Shown here one piece after another: positions 15,367-23,659 of a DNA stretch of 32,556 nucleotides. This DNA is from Spirulina sp. SIO3F2 (lineage in GTDB: Bacteria > Cyanobacteriota > Cyanobacteriia > Cyanobacteriales > Spirulinaceae), in assembly GCA_010672165.1 (NCBI GenBank), contig JAAHHN010000060.1, positions 1 through 32,556 of the forward strand. Direction: 5' to 3'. A model generated the notes under the pieces. It was not told the DNA's origin, did not search any database, and saw only the letters and a list, made by a program, of their open reading frames with translations. Made by a program: the position numbers and the translations under genes. Within the stretch, counting starts at the first letter, position 1; each line of letters starts with the position of its first letter.

Positions 15367-16095
15367 CTAGAATTCAATCCCCTGCGCCCGAAGACGATCG
15401 CGCAACGCCTCCAACTCCGCCTCAGCCTGCTCCGCTCTAACCCGCTCCCGTTCTGCCCGCTCATACTCCTGCTGACGCGCCTGCTCCGTTTCCTGGGGCG
15501 TCCGTAAATATTCCCCCCGCTCCGGATCAAAAAACCTGAGCTGACCTGTCGCCAGCAGATGTAACTCCAAACCCAACACCTCAGACTTCAACGCAAACCG
15601 CCCATCACTGAGGGGCCGGGCTTGGAGCAGCCCATAGCTACCATCGGCTTGCAACCGTCGTCCCTTGAGCGGTGGATTCAAATAATCCCCCGTAGGGTCA
15701 TATTGAAAATATTCAGGAACCCCCATCCGAGCGTAGGTGATCGGTTTGTCCTGATCATCTTTATTCCGGGTTTTTGCAAAGGTCACTTCCAACACCCAAT
15801 CTGGCATCTTGTTATTTTCCAGCCAAACCCGATAACTCCGGCGGGGGCGATCCTCAACCCCAAAGACCACAAACACATCCGGACAAACCACTGCATCAGG
15901 AACCCCTTGCTCATAAGACAGCCAGAGATTACCCGAAACATAGACATTAGAGCGAGCCTGGAAATATTGCTTCAAGGCTTCAACGCCATAGATAAGGTAA
16001 TCGCGGGCGGGATCACTCTCTGCCATCGGTGCTCCGTCAGGTTCAGGATAGACAATCGGGGTTTTGGGCAGGTCTTTAAGGGGGGTTTGAGTCAT
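15367..16095 (-). CDS. Uma2 (DUF820) family putative restriction endonuclease-like protein
   Basis: A 242-residue member of the Uma2 family, a PD-(D/E)xK nuclease fold greatly expanded in cyanobacteria. Visible are the acidic YPEPDGAPMAESD start, VVCPDVFVVFGV (Asp73), DWVLEVTFAKTRNKDD (Glu103) and YARMGVPEYFQYDP. The C-terminus (about 195-242) is a charged coiled coil rich in Glu, Arg and Ala. I prefer the ATG at 16095 because family members typically begin MTQT; an ATG at 16125 would add ten residues. No ribosome site decides between them. The function of Uma2 proteins is largely unproven; they are suspected remnants or parts of mobile elements. Confidence 0.9.
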   Translation of the reverse strand: MTQTPLKDLPKTPIVYPEPDGAPMAESDPARDYLIYGVEALKQYFQARSNVYVSGNLWLSYEQGVPDAVVCPDVFVVFGVEDRPRRSYRVWLENNKMPDWVLEVTFAKTRNKDDQDKPITYARMGVPEYFQYDPTGDYLNPPLKGRRLQADGSYGLLQARPLSDGRFALKSEVLGLELHLLATGQLRFFDPERGEYLRTPQETEQARQQEYERAERERVRAEQAEAELEALRDRLRAQGIEF

Positions 16096-16205
16096 GGAAA
16101 TACCGCCAGCGCCGTTACTGGGCATGATAGCAAATCCAGAACAAATGATCAGGAAGGGCGTCGCCCAAATATTTGCCAGAGCAACTCAGCTCCTTATAAC
16201 CACCC

Positions 16206-17657
16206 CTAAACCCGTCCCTGAGACTCCCGCTTGCGATACTTCTCAGGCAAATCAATAAACACCCGGTCATTTTGCTGTAACCCCTCAACCACCTGGGTTT
16301 TATCATCCACCGTGCTCCCCAGCACCACCGGCCGAAATTCTGGCTTGTTGCGAGCATCAGCCACCATCACCCCCGTCTCACCATCTTCGGTCACCACCGC
16401 CACCGTCGGAATTACGATCGCCCGAGCCAACTTTGGCCCCAAAAAGGTCACATCCACATTCATCCCTGGCAGCAAGCGAATTTTCTCCTTGGCGATAGTT
16501 TCAAGATCCAAAACAATGCGCACTTCAAAAGAGGTGACATTCTCTTCAACAATGGCTTCGGGCGCGAGTAAGCGCACCTGACCCCGGAACCGTTGATCAG
16601 GGTGGGCATCGGCAACAACTTCCACCAGTTGGCCCGGTTGGACTTGATTAACATCAATCTCAGGGATTTTAGCCAAGACTTCTAAGCCATTCGCCAACGC
16701 CACAATGGAGGTGGCAGCCGCCGCATTATCACCGGAAGAACCAGACGTGGTGGGGGTAACAAATGCCCCTTGAGTGGCATATTTCTGGGTGATAATGCCA
16801 TCAAATGGTGCGGTAATCACGGTATCTTCAAAGTCAACCCGCAGTTCCTCAATTTGAGCGCGGGCTAACTCAACCGCCGCCTCCCGGCTATTAATTTCAG
16901 CTTGAGCACTGCGCTCCCGTTCACGGAGGGCAGCTTCGGCTTCAAACAGGTTGGCTTCTAGTTCCCGAATTTCAGGCTCGATCGTGCGTTGCTCCCGTTG
17001 AAAATCAGCCCGGGCATCTTCTAGCGCTGCGCGGGCATTGGCAACTTCTAGGGCAACATCATCAAAGTCATTTTGCGCGATCGCCATTTCATCGGTGGGC
17101 CCAATATAACGATCGCGGCGGAGTTCAGCCCGGGCCAGCCGTTCTGCTGCTGCCAACACATTGGCCTCAGCTTGTGCCAGCTCAGTGGGAATCCGCACAC
17201 GGGCTTCAGCTAAACGGGCTTCGGCTGCACCAACCCGTGCCCGATTCTGGAGAATCTCGCCATCAATTTGCTGAGCAGCCAGTTGGAGATCGGCAACGGC
17301 TTGTTTAAGGCGAGCCTCCGCCTGAGCGCCTTGGGTCAAAATGGCCTTATTGTCCATCACCGCCAAGCGTTGACCTTGTTGAACGGGCATGCCTTGTTCA
17401 ACGAGTAGCTCTTGTAACTGACCCGCCTCAGTAGGGCTAATATTGACATCCTGTACAGGCACAACCGTGCCACTGGCATCAATCCGGACTTCTAGAGACG
17501 TGACTTCGACTGGGACGGTGTACTCTTCAAGAAGCGTGGCCGCCGGGCCAAAGAACGCGTTGTAGGTGGTCGCACCAATCACCACAACGCCGCTCGTCAC
17601 CAAACCCGTCAGCCAAAGGACGGGGTTGCGAGGATTGAGGAAGGAGGGCAAAGCCAT
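16206..17657 (-). CDS. HlyD/MacA-type membrane fusion protein of an efflux system
   Basis: A 483-residue periplasmic adaptor. One N-terminal transmembrane helix (about 13-33) is followed by a lipoyl/barrel-sandwich half-domain, a very long Ala/Glu/Arg-rich coiled-coil hairpin (about 95-280), the second lipoyl half with DTVITAPFDGIITQKYATQGAFV, and a beta-barrel ending in PTVAVVTEDG and LPEKYRKRE. Such adaptors link an inner-membrane ABC or RND pump to an outer-membrane channel. The pump gene normally found downstream is missing here; the next gene in that direction is the Uma2 gene. It is divergent from the TPR gene at 17817. The partner pump must be elsewhere, or the operon was broken. Confidence 0.9.
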   Translation of the reverse strand: MALPSFLNPRNPVLWLTGLVTSGVVVIGATTYNAFFGPAATLLEEYTVPVEVTSLEVRIDASGTVVPVQDVNISPTEAGQLQELLVEQGMPVQQGQRLAVMDNKAILTQGAQAEARLKQAVADLQLAAQQIDGEILQNRARVGAAEARLAEARVRIPTELAQAEANVLAAAERLARAELRRDRYIGPTDEMAIAQNDFDDVALEVANARAALEDARADFQREQRTIEPEIRELEANLFEAEAALRERERSAQAEINSREAAVELARAQIEELRVDFEDTVITAPFDGIITQKYATQGAFVTPTTSGSSGDNAAAATSIVALANGLEVLAKIPEIDVNQVQPGQLVEVVADAHPDQRFRGQVRLLAPEAIVEENVTSFEVRIVLDLETIAKEKIRLLPGMNVDVTFLGPKLARAIVIPTVAVVTEDGETGVMVADARNKPEFRPVVLGSTVDDKTQVVEGLQQNDRVFIDLPEKYRKRESQGRV

Positions 17658-17816
17658 GAGTTTGGGAGATCGAACGCTAAAATTGAGGTCAGCACATCTG
17701 AGCGCACAGGTCAGATATCTGCTCTAGTGTAGATTAAATTAAGATCAGAGCAACGGTAGACCCGTTATCTTGAAGCAACGATTTATTCACCCCCCAACCA
17801 CTCAATACGATTTATT

Positions 17817-18677
17817 GTGCCTAAACGAAATTGGTTATTGTCTTTACTCGCGATCGCGGGAACCTGGCAAGGGTTAGCATTACCGGCGACAAGTCAAGCC
17901 TTGCTCCCGTACAACCTTGAGCTAGACAACCCCACCCTAGAAACCCAGGGGTTGATCTTGCTGCAAGACGCGGTGCAACTGCTCCGTTTTGAGCAATATG
18001 ACCTGGCACTGCCGCGGGTGAAGTTAGCGACTCAGCTTGCGCCCCAGGAGTTTCGGACTTGGTTCTTACTGGGTAGCCTGTACGTCCAGGATGAGAAGGT
18101 AGCAGAAGGCATTGAAGTCTTAGAGCGGGCCTTAAATTTGATTCCGGTGGAGGCGGCTGACGATCGTCCCAGCTTGCTCTTCATGTTGGGGTCGGCCTAT
18201 TTCCAGAATGAGCAATATCTCGAAGCCCGTCAGGCCTTCACAGAAGGGCTGGAAGCAGAAGACTCCGCCGAAGCCTGGTTTGACCTCGGTAATACCGACT
18301 ATCAACTACGCAACTATCGCGAGGCCATTACTGCCTATCGTCAAGCCATTGACCTGGAAGCCAAGTTCTGGCCCGCCATCAACAATATTGGTCTAGTTCA
18401 ATACGAACAAGGTCAGCTAGAGGCAGCCGTTAAGCAATGGGAAAAAGCCCTAGAAGTAGATGAAGAAGCGGCTGAACCCTTGCTCGCGATCGCGGTGGCT
18501 CGATATCGCCAAGGTCAAGTGCCCGAAGCCCTCGAAATTGCCCACAAGGCTCTGCGCCTTGACCCCAGCTATGGTGATTTGGACTTTTTGAAGCTGAATC
18601 TGTGGGGCGATCGCTTGCTCACCGATACCTCGAATTTCTTTGGCTTGCCAGAGATGCAAGAGTTGTTAGCGCCTTAG
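17817..18677 (+). CDS. Exported tetratricopeptide-repeat protein
   Basis: A 286-residue protein with a GTG start and a clear signal peptide ([15 protein letters not shown]... with probable cleavage after TSQA, about residue 28), so it acts in the periplasm or thylakoid lumen. At least five TPR units follow, for example [31 protein letters not shown], then segments beginning [40 protein letters not shown] and [16 protein letters not shown] proteins are scaffolds for protein complexes. It is divergent from the membrane fusion protein. The last four bases overlap the convergent argH gene. The exact partner is unknown. Confidence 0.88.
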   Translation: MPKRNWLLSLLAIAGTWQGLALPATSQALLPYNLELDNPTLETQGLILLQDAVQLLRFEQYDLALPRVKLATQLAPQEFRTWFLLGSLYVQDEKVAEGIEVLERALNLIPVEAADDRPSLLFMLGSAYFQNEQYLEARQAFTEGLEAEDSAEAWFDLGNTDYQLRNYREAITAYRQAIDLEAKFWPAINNIGLVQYEQGQLEAAVKQWEKALEVDEEAAEPLLAIAVARYRQGQVPEALEIAHKALRLDPSYGDLDFLKLNLWGDRLLTDTSNFFGLPEMQELLAP

Positions 18678-20065
18678 GATGCATTCTCCATCTGCTGCTT
18701 CAGGGCAGCGATCGCTGCCCTGACCTGCTCAAACCCTGTGCCGCCTGCACTGTTGCGGGCTGCCACCACCTGACGCGGCGCGATCGCTGCATAGATATCG
18801 GTCTCAAACTTGGGATGGATTGCTTGCCATTCTTCCAGCGTTAAGTCCTTAAGCAATTTACCTGCCGCTAAACTGGTTTTGACCACCTTGCCTACTAGGT
18901 TATAGGCTTCCCGGAAGGGGACGCCCTTCGCTGCGAGATAGTCTGCCACATCGGTGGCATTGGAGAAGTCTTCATCCACTGCGCTGTTGAGGCGATCGGT
19001 TTGGAATTCTAGCCCTTCTCCCAGCAGAATCGTCATCGCTTCAAGGCAAGCCTGCACCGTTTGCACGCCGTCAAAAATGGCTTCTTTGTCTTCTTGCAGA
19101 TCTTTGTTGTAGGCCAAGGGCAATCCCTTCATTAAGGTTAGCAGCGCTTGTAGATGGCCAAACACGCGCCCTGTTTTGCCTCGCACCAATTCAGGAATAT
19201 CCGGGTTTTTCTTTTGGGGCATAATGCTAGAGCCCGTGGAGCAGTTGTCTTTAAGACGAATAAAGCTGAATTCCTTTGACCCCCAGAGAATTAGTTCCTC
19301 ACTCAGACGGCTCAGATGCACCATAATTAGGCTCGCTGCACAAAGAAATTCAATGGCAAAATCTCGATCGCTCACCGCATCCAAACTATTGGCATAGATT
19401 CCGCCAAAGCCTAGTTCTTGGGCTGTGAATTGGCGATCGATAGGGAAGGTGGTTCCGGCTAGCGCCCCCGCTCCGAGGGGGGAAACATTCGTGCGGTTGT
19501 AGATTTCTCCCAAACGCTGCCAGTCCCGTTCCGCCATCTGTGCATACGCCATCAGGTGATGGGCAAGGCTCAGGGGTTGGGCACGTTGTAGGTGGGTGTA
19601 ACCCGGAATCAGCGTCTCAACGTGGGCTTCGGCATGGTTCACAAGCACGGTTTGGAACTGACGTAATTGCGCCCGAACAGTTTGAATTTGAGCGCGGAGG
19701 TAGAGGCGGATATCGGTGCCCACTTGATCGTTGCGCGATCGCGCCGTGTGTAGCTTTTTACCCACATCTCCGACAATTTCCGTCAGCCGTCGCTCTACTG
19801 CAAAATGCACATCCTCAGCATCAATTCCCGGTGTAAACTGGCCCGCTTGATATTCTTCGAGGACTTGCCCCAAGCCCTGCTGTAGGGTTTGGACGTCTGC
19901 GGCGCTAATAATCCCGGTCTGTCCCAACATCTGGGCATGGGCCATGGAGCCTTGAATGTCGTATTCAATCAGGGCAATATCAAAGCCAATGCTGGCGTTA
20001 AAACGGGCGATCGCGGGGTGAAGGGCGGTTTCAAAGCGATCGCTCCAGGTTTTGGGTTGGGTCAT
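18674..20065 (-). CDS. argH: Argininosuccinate lyase
   Basis: A 463-residue enzyme that splits argininosuccinate into arginine and fumarate, the last step of arginine synthesis, acting as a cytosolic homotetramer. The superfamily signature [12 protein letters not shown] is at 278-289, with [13 protein letters not shown] (106-118), the general acid/base region [10 protein letters not shown] (155-164) and [17 protein letters not shown] (195-211). The length is normal for the family (about 460). I start at the ATG at 20065-20063 ([12 protein letters not shown]); an upstream in-frame start lacks family support. The gene stands alone, as arginine genes often do in cyanobacteria, and overlaps the TPR gene tail-to-tail by four bases. 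Confidence 0.97.
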   Translation of the reverse strand: MTQPKTWSDRFETALHPAIARFNASIGFDIALIEYDIQGSMAHAQMLGQTGIISAADVQTLQQGLGQVLEEYQAGQFTPGIDAEDVHFAVERRLTEIVGDVGKKLHTARSRNDQVGTDIRLYLRAQIQTVRAQLRQFQTVLVNHAEAHVETLIPGYTHLQRAQPLSLAHHLMAYAQMAERDWQRLGEIYNRTNVSPLGAGALAGTTFPIDRQFTAQELGFGGIYANSLDAVSDRDFAIEFLCAASLIMVHLSRLSEELILWGSKEFSFIRLKDNCSTGSSIMPQKKNPDIPELVRGKTGRVFGHLQALLTLMKGLPLAYNKDLQEDKEAIFDGVQTVQACLEAMTILLGEGLEFQTDRLNSAVDEDFSNATDVADYLAAKGVPFREAYNLVGKVVKTSLAAGKLLKDLTLEEWQAIHPKFETDIYAAIAPRQVVAARNSAGGTGFEQVRAAIAALKQQMENAS

Positions 20066-20236
20066 GGGGTAGCAGCGCACGAACAAAAACAACGCCCTAT
20101 CTTAGCTTGCGCAAGGGGGCAGAGCAAAGCGAGAAAGTAGGTTTTAGATGGGAGGTGTTGGGTTAGGTGTCTGTTTTGGGTACGTTCCTAAATAGAGAGA
20201 GAAACCTATCAGTTTTATTGGAGGGAATTGTTAACC

Positions 20237-20800
20237 ATGAATCAATTCCGATGTTTTACAATCGCATTTTTTCTTGGCTTTATTCTTGTCATCTCTTTAA
20301 CCACTCAAACTTGGGGCTGTTCTTTAGCCCGTCTCTCCCTCACTGATGTGGGTAGCATTACCCGGAGCCAGATGGCTTATCATCTAGAACACAGCCAATT
20401 TACGGCAGCGATCGCCGACTTAGGTTTAGGGATTAACTTAGCCCAAAGACAGTTACCCAGCTCACCCTTTGCCCTAACGATGCAAGTCGAAAACAATACG
20501 GTAGTAACCACCTCAACCCAAAAAAGTCCCATTGATCGCTGCATCCTTTATCTAAGTGATTGGCTCCCATTTCTGGAGATATTCGGGCGTCGTTGTCCAC
20601 CGACGGGTTGGTTGTGTCTAAGCTCAAAACAGGTTTATGGTTATACAGGGGTTGCTGCCGTTATGGTCGATGCTGAGAACGATTTAGAAATCCCTCTGAT
20701 TTATGGGATGTGTATGAATTTTTCCCCACAGAATGAGGTGACAATTAACCGCCAGACGGGTGAGGTTGATTGCGGTCATCAAGGCAAGTTGATGAACTGA
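20237..20800 (+). CDS. Type IV pilin-like G/H domain protein with an N-terminal hydrophobic segment
   Basis: A 187-residue exported protein. The ATG at 20237 follows GGAGGGA 11 bases upstream. Residues about 6-27 form one hydrophobic helix (signal peptide or anchor). SQMAYHLEHSQFTAAIADLGLGI (split: SQMAYHLEHSQF, then TAAIADLGLGI) matches the start of the cyanobacterial pilin-like G/H domain, and the rest has several cysteines (CILYL, RRCPP, WLCLS, MCMNF, VDCGH) that could form disulphides in the periplasm. Real pilins begin with a prepilin-peptidase motif (GFTLIE), which is absent here, so this is a soluble or anchored relative rather than a fibre subunit. It is in its own transcription unit. 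Confidence 0.7.
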   Translation: MNQFRCFTIAFFLGFILVISLTTQTWGCSLARLSLTDVGSITRSQMAYHLEHSQFTAAIADLGLGINLAQRQLPSSPFALTMQVENNTVVTTSTQKSPIDRCILYLSDWLPFLEIFGRRCPPTGWLCLSSKQVYGYTGVAAVMVDAENDLEIPLIYGMCMNFSPQNEVTINRQTGEVDCGHQGKLMN

Positions 20801-20867
20801 AGAGCATTGCTTAATTGATTCAGTACAATAAATCAAGTCTAGAGAAACTCGATCGCCTCTTCATCCT

Positions 20868-21692
20868 ATGACAACCCAGCGCCTAGAAACCTCATCCGAA
20901 GCAACTAGGGATGAATTTCCCCACCCGTTTCCAGATCACACTCAATTACCCGAGTCTGATGGTGAATTTGTGAAAAATTTTCAAGAGCATCCCCAAAGCA
21001 TCCTCCTCACGGAATCGATTCACCCCGTTTTCGAACAACTTCATCCGGATGGGCAATATTGCATCGGTCAAGATAGCGGCATTTATTGGCGAGGTGTGCA
21101 ACCGCCTGAACCGCCGCAGCGGGGAGCTGAAGCCCCGGATTGGTTTTATGTACCGAATGTGCCGCCCACGCTTGATGGTCAAATGCGGCGATCTTATGTG
21201 CTCTGGCAAGAGAGCATTCCACCCCAGATCGTGATTGAGTTTGTTTCGGGCACAGGGGCTGAAGAGCGCGATCGCACACCCTGGAAGGGTAAGTTTTGGG
21301 TCTATGAGACGGTGATTCGCCCTGCCTATTATGCCATTTATGAAGTTCAGAAAGCCCAAGTCGAGGTCTATGCTTTAATCCGCAATCATTATCAGTTGCT
21401 CAATGCCAATGAACAGGGGCGGTTTGCGATCGAGGAGTTGGGGGTTGAGTTGGGCATCTGGGAGGGAACTTATCAAAATGTAGAGTTGCCTTGGTTGCGA
21501 TGGTGGGATGCTCAGGGGAATTTACTCTTGGCGGGGTCGGAGCGGGCTGAACAGGCACAGCAGCAGGCTGACGAAGAATATCAAGCTCGGCGGGCGGCGA
21601 TTCCTCGGTTGCTGGGGATGGGTTTGACGTCGGAGCAGGTGGCGGAGGCGTTGGATTTATCTGTGGCGGAGGTTGAGGCGCAGAGCGGTTAA
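20868..21692 (+). CDS. Second Uma2 (DUF820) family protein
   Basis: A 274-residue Uma2-type protein from a different subgroup than the one at 15367. Marks of the fold are EAPDWFYVPNVPP (Asp of the PD motif), IPPQIVIEFVSGTGAEERDRTPWKGKFWVYE (Glu of the ExV motif, read in two parts) and the C-terminal AAIPRLLGMGLTSEQVAEALDLSVAEV, a helix-turn-helix-like tail common in this subgroup. The N-terminal 60 residues are acidic and proline-rich. A nuclease role is assumed from the fold only. The two copies differ too much to be a recent duplication. Confidence 0.88.
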   Translation: MTTQRLETSSEATRDEFPHPFPDHTQLPESDGEFVKNFQEHPQSILLTESIHPVFEQLHPDGQYCIGQDSGIYWRGVQPPEPPQRGAEAPDWFYVPNVPPTLDGQMRRSYVLWQESIPPQIVIEFVSGTGAEERDRTPWKGKFWVYETVIRPAYYAIYEVQKAQVEVYALIRNHYQLLNANEQGRFAIEELGVELGIWEGTYQNVELPWLRWWDAQGNLLLAGSERAEQAQQQADEEYQARRAAIPRLLGMGLTSEQVAEALDLSVAEVEAQSG

Positions 21693-21786
21693 CAGCAAGG
21701 TGGGCAAATAATTGAAAAACCTGATCTTTCTTTCGAATTTAAAGCTCACTAATTCTGTCCACCTTACACCTTGCGATTTTTATGAA

Positions 21787-22800
21787 TTACAGATTTTCTG
21801 TACCCAGAAATTCAACATGAATGATTTTCTTCTCGTGCTCTTTTTTTGAAAGTGCGGCAGCGATATCCGCTGATGCAATGTTTTTTAAGAGTCCTTCAGC
21901 TAACCCTATTTCACTGCTGATTGAGTAGGAACTATCCTTATGCAACTCAATTGATGAAGATAAGCAACCACCATGTATTCTTGCATGAGTTACAGCGGCC
22001 CATGATGGTTCATACTGTAACCAACTATATTTAGTTGTATCGACAGTCATGCTCTCACTCCAATTTTTTCCCTGAAGCTTGAATTCACGAGAAAAATTCT
22101 CGCTAACATTATTTTCTACTCCAGTTTCTCCTGAAACCCCACCTGCACCTGGGATTTCAACGCCAGCCTTTACATTCATATCAAGTATTCTGTTAGAAAT
22201 ATCTTGAATAAGAATTCTAGTTGCGCCTAGATCTACAAGCAATCTTATAAGCTCTGCTTCTCGCTCCGCATAAAGCAATGAGTCAAAAACCTCTATGGGG
22301 ATATACTGATCACTTTTTGAGCTTAATGGATGTGAGCGATATAATCTTCCTGGTAGAGGATGTCCAGGGGGGAATTTGATTGCATCTGGAACTTCAAGAT
22401 AAGAAGTCTGTTCGACAAAAGCCGACCAATTATCAATACTAAACTTATCTAAGACCCTTTCCACATCAATGGCCTGGATATCTCCCTGTGAGCTCGATTC
22501 AGAATCATTCTGAATTGCAGATCGCAAAGTATCAACTAGAAGCGTCGCAACAACACCTCCAGCAACTGGAATTGCTGAAGCCAGAGCCACTGATGCTATG
22601 GCAGTGCCAATTTTGACCGAAGTGGATTTCCATTGACTTCCGTCTGTATCACTCTTAGACTCGTCGGATACTGCTAAATCGTTGAAGGTTGCTGAGATAT
22701 TTGCGTCTTGAGCACGGAAGTTGTTACCAGGAATGATATAGAGAAGTGGTTTTCGAGAGTTTTGAACCAAAATCTGGTCTGGTTTTTCATCTTTAGTCAT
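21787..22800 (-). CDS. Unrecognised protein with a glycine/alanine-rich hydrophobic segment
   Basis: A 337-residue protein that I cannot assign. It starts at ATG 22800 (a GTG four codons earlier is possible). Residues about 62-92 (VKIGTAIASVALASAIPVAGGVVATLLVDTL, given as a span) form a hydrophobic stretch flanked by acidic, serine-rich DNA-encoded linkers, so it may insert in a membrane. The segment FPPGHPLPGRLYRSHP followed by YIPIEVFDSLLYAEREAELIRLLVDLGATRI (span) is the most conserved-looking part. Glycine-rich GVEIPGAGGVSGETGVE and a beta-rich second half follow. The composition is more AT-rich than its neighbours. Five bases separate it from the gene upstream, indicating coupling with two more unknown genes. 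An effector or pore-forming role is only a speculation. Confidence 0.7.
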   Translation of the reverse strand: MTKDEKPDQILVQNSRKPLLYIIPGNNFRAQDANISATFNDLAVSDESKSDTDGSQWKSTSVKIGTAIASVALASAIPVAGGVVATLLVDTLRSAIQNDSESSSQGDIQAIDVERVLDKFSIDNWSAFVEQTSYLEVPDAIKFPPGHPLPGRLYRSHPLSSKSDQYIPIEVFDSLLYAEREAELIRLLVDLGATRILIQDISNRILDMNVKAGVEIPGAGGVSGETGVENNVSENFSREFKLQGKNWSESMTVDTTKYSWLQYEPSWAAVTHARIHGGCLSSSIELHKDSSYSISSEIGLAEGLLKNIASADIAAALSKKEHEKKIIHVEFLGTENL

Positions 22801-22805
22801 ACATA

Positions 22806-23231
22806 TCACCAAGGAAACAGTTTTCTCACTTTCTTACCCGACTTTTCCGCAGCAGACTCAATCTGCTGATTGCGTTGGGACTGACTGCCTTTCACCTCTG
22901 TCGCTTTAAGATCATGATTCGCAACCGTTTCAGCCGCCATTAACGCCTTTTGGGCTTCATTGGGTAAACTGGCGCGACGCCCTGGTTTAGCCCCAGTTTT
23001 CTCGTACAGCTCCTTTGTGCCATGCCCCATCGTCTCACGGGTTAAAGCTTCAGTGGCGAGTCTTTGAGCATACCGATCGCCGCCCTTGTCTTTGATGGTT
23101 TTGGTGTAATCATTGCGAATGGTCGCGCCATCAGCCCGCTTATGTTCCTGCGGTAGCGCCTGCGAGTCGCCGAATAAACTCATCTGAGAGCCGTCCGACT
23201 CCTCGGCTTGCTTGCCCTTGAACCAGTCCAA
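22806..23231 (-). CDS. Unrecognised small protein ending in a conserved-looking KVRKLFPW tail
   Basis: About 141 residues. There is no ATG in a good position; a TTG at 23231-23229 is preferred because AGGAAGG lies about 11 bases upstream and the N-terminus LDWFKGKQ is amphipathic (the same frame reads GFLDWFKGK). An ATG at MSLFGDS is an alternative. Residues about 30-141 are a charged alpha-helical domain: NDYTKTIKDKGGDRYAQRL, ALTRETMGHGTKELYEKTG, LPNEAQKALMAAETVANHD and SGKKVRKLFPW. There is a faint likeness to the C-terminal half of DinD/KilA-type DNA-damage proteins, which I do not trust. It overlaps the end of the upstream gene by about 90 bases and is followed after five bases by the next one. 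Confidence 0.6.
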   Translation of the reverse strand: MDWFKGKQAEESDGSQMSLFGDSQALPQEHKRADGATIRNDYTKTIKDKGGDRYAQRLATEALTRETMGHGTKELYEKTGAKPGRRASLPNEAQKALMAAETVANHDLKATEVKGSQSQRNQQIESAAEKSGKKVRKLFPW

Positions 23232-23610
23232 GAACCCTATAACCTTCCTCTCTTTCCTCCGGTGTACAGTAATCAGGATCAATGAAGAGCTGCTCCAAAC
23301 CCTCTCGAAGCAACGCCAAACCTCCCGGCAACTTCATAAATTCATCGAAAATTGCTTCATGGTAAGGATAGCGCCAATCTGTCTCCGGGAGACTCAAACT
23401 CAACGGCACTGTAAACGCATCCAAACAGCAATCATGAATTTGCCGAGCATAAAAATGGCAATAGGCTTTTGCCCAGGTTGTTTTGCGGCGAAGATCGCCA
23501 AAATGACGCAACTCCGGTTTGAAGTCGCTAGGAATAGCGATCGCACCATGAGACTTATGACTATAATTCCACAACTCTTGAGTTCGGACTTTGAGTTCCT
23601 GGAGTTTCAT
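23140..23610 (-). CDS. Unrecognised conserved-type small protein
   Basis: A 156-residue soluble protein that I do not recognise. It starts at ATG 23610 (MKLQELKVRTQELW) with AGGT about nine bases upstream; a GTG at 23616 is an alternative. The chain is rich in aromatic residues and cysteine/histidine (KAYCHFYARQIHDCCLDAF), with a helical middle LLREGLEQLFIDPDYCTPEEREEG. It heads a group of three same-strand genes of unknown function that overlap or nearly touch, which suggests a single operon and related roles. No signal peptide or membrane helix is present. Confidence 0.65.
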   Translation of the reverse strand: MKLQELKVRTQELWNYSHKSHGAIAIPSDFKPELRHFGDLRRKTTWAKAYCHFYARQIHDCCLDAFTVPLSLSLPETDWRYPYHEAIFDEFMKLPGGLALLREGLEQLFIDPDYCTPEEREEGYRVLGLVQGQASRGVGRLSDEFIRRLAGATAGT

Positions 23611-23659
23611 AAACACCTGCTCGATATGCCTGTATTGTATGAAAATCCTTTGCCTTACT

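Noticed and set aside
22806-23231. DinD-like DNA-damage protein.
   Set aside because: Only a loose helical resemblance; no firm motif match.
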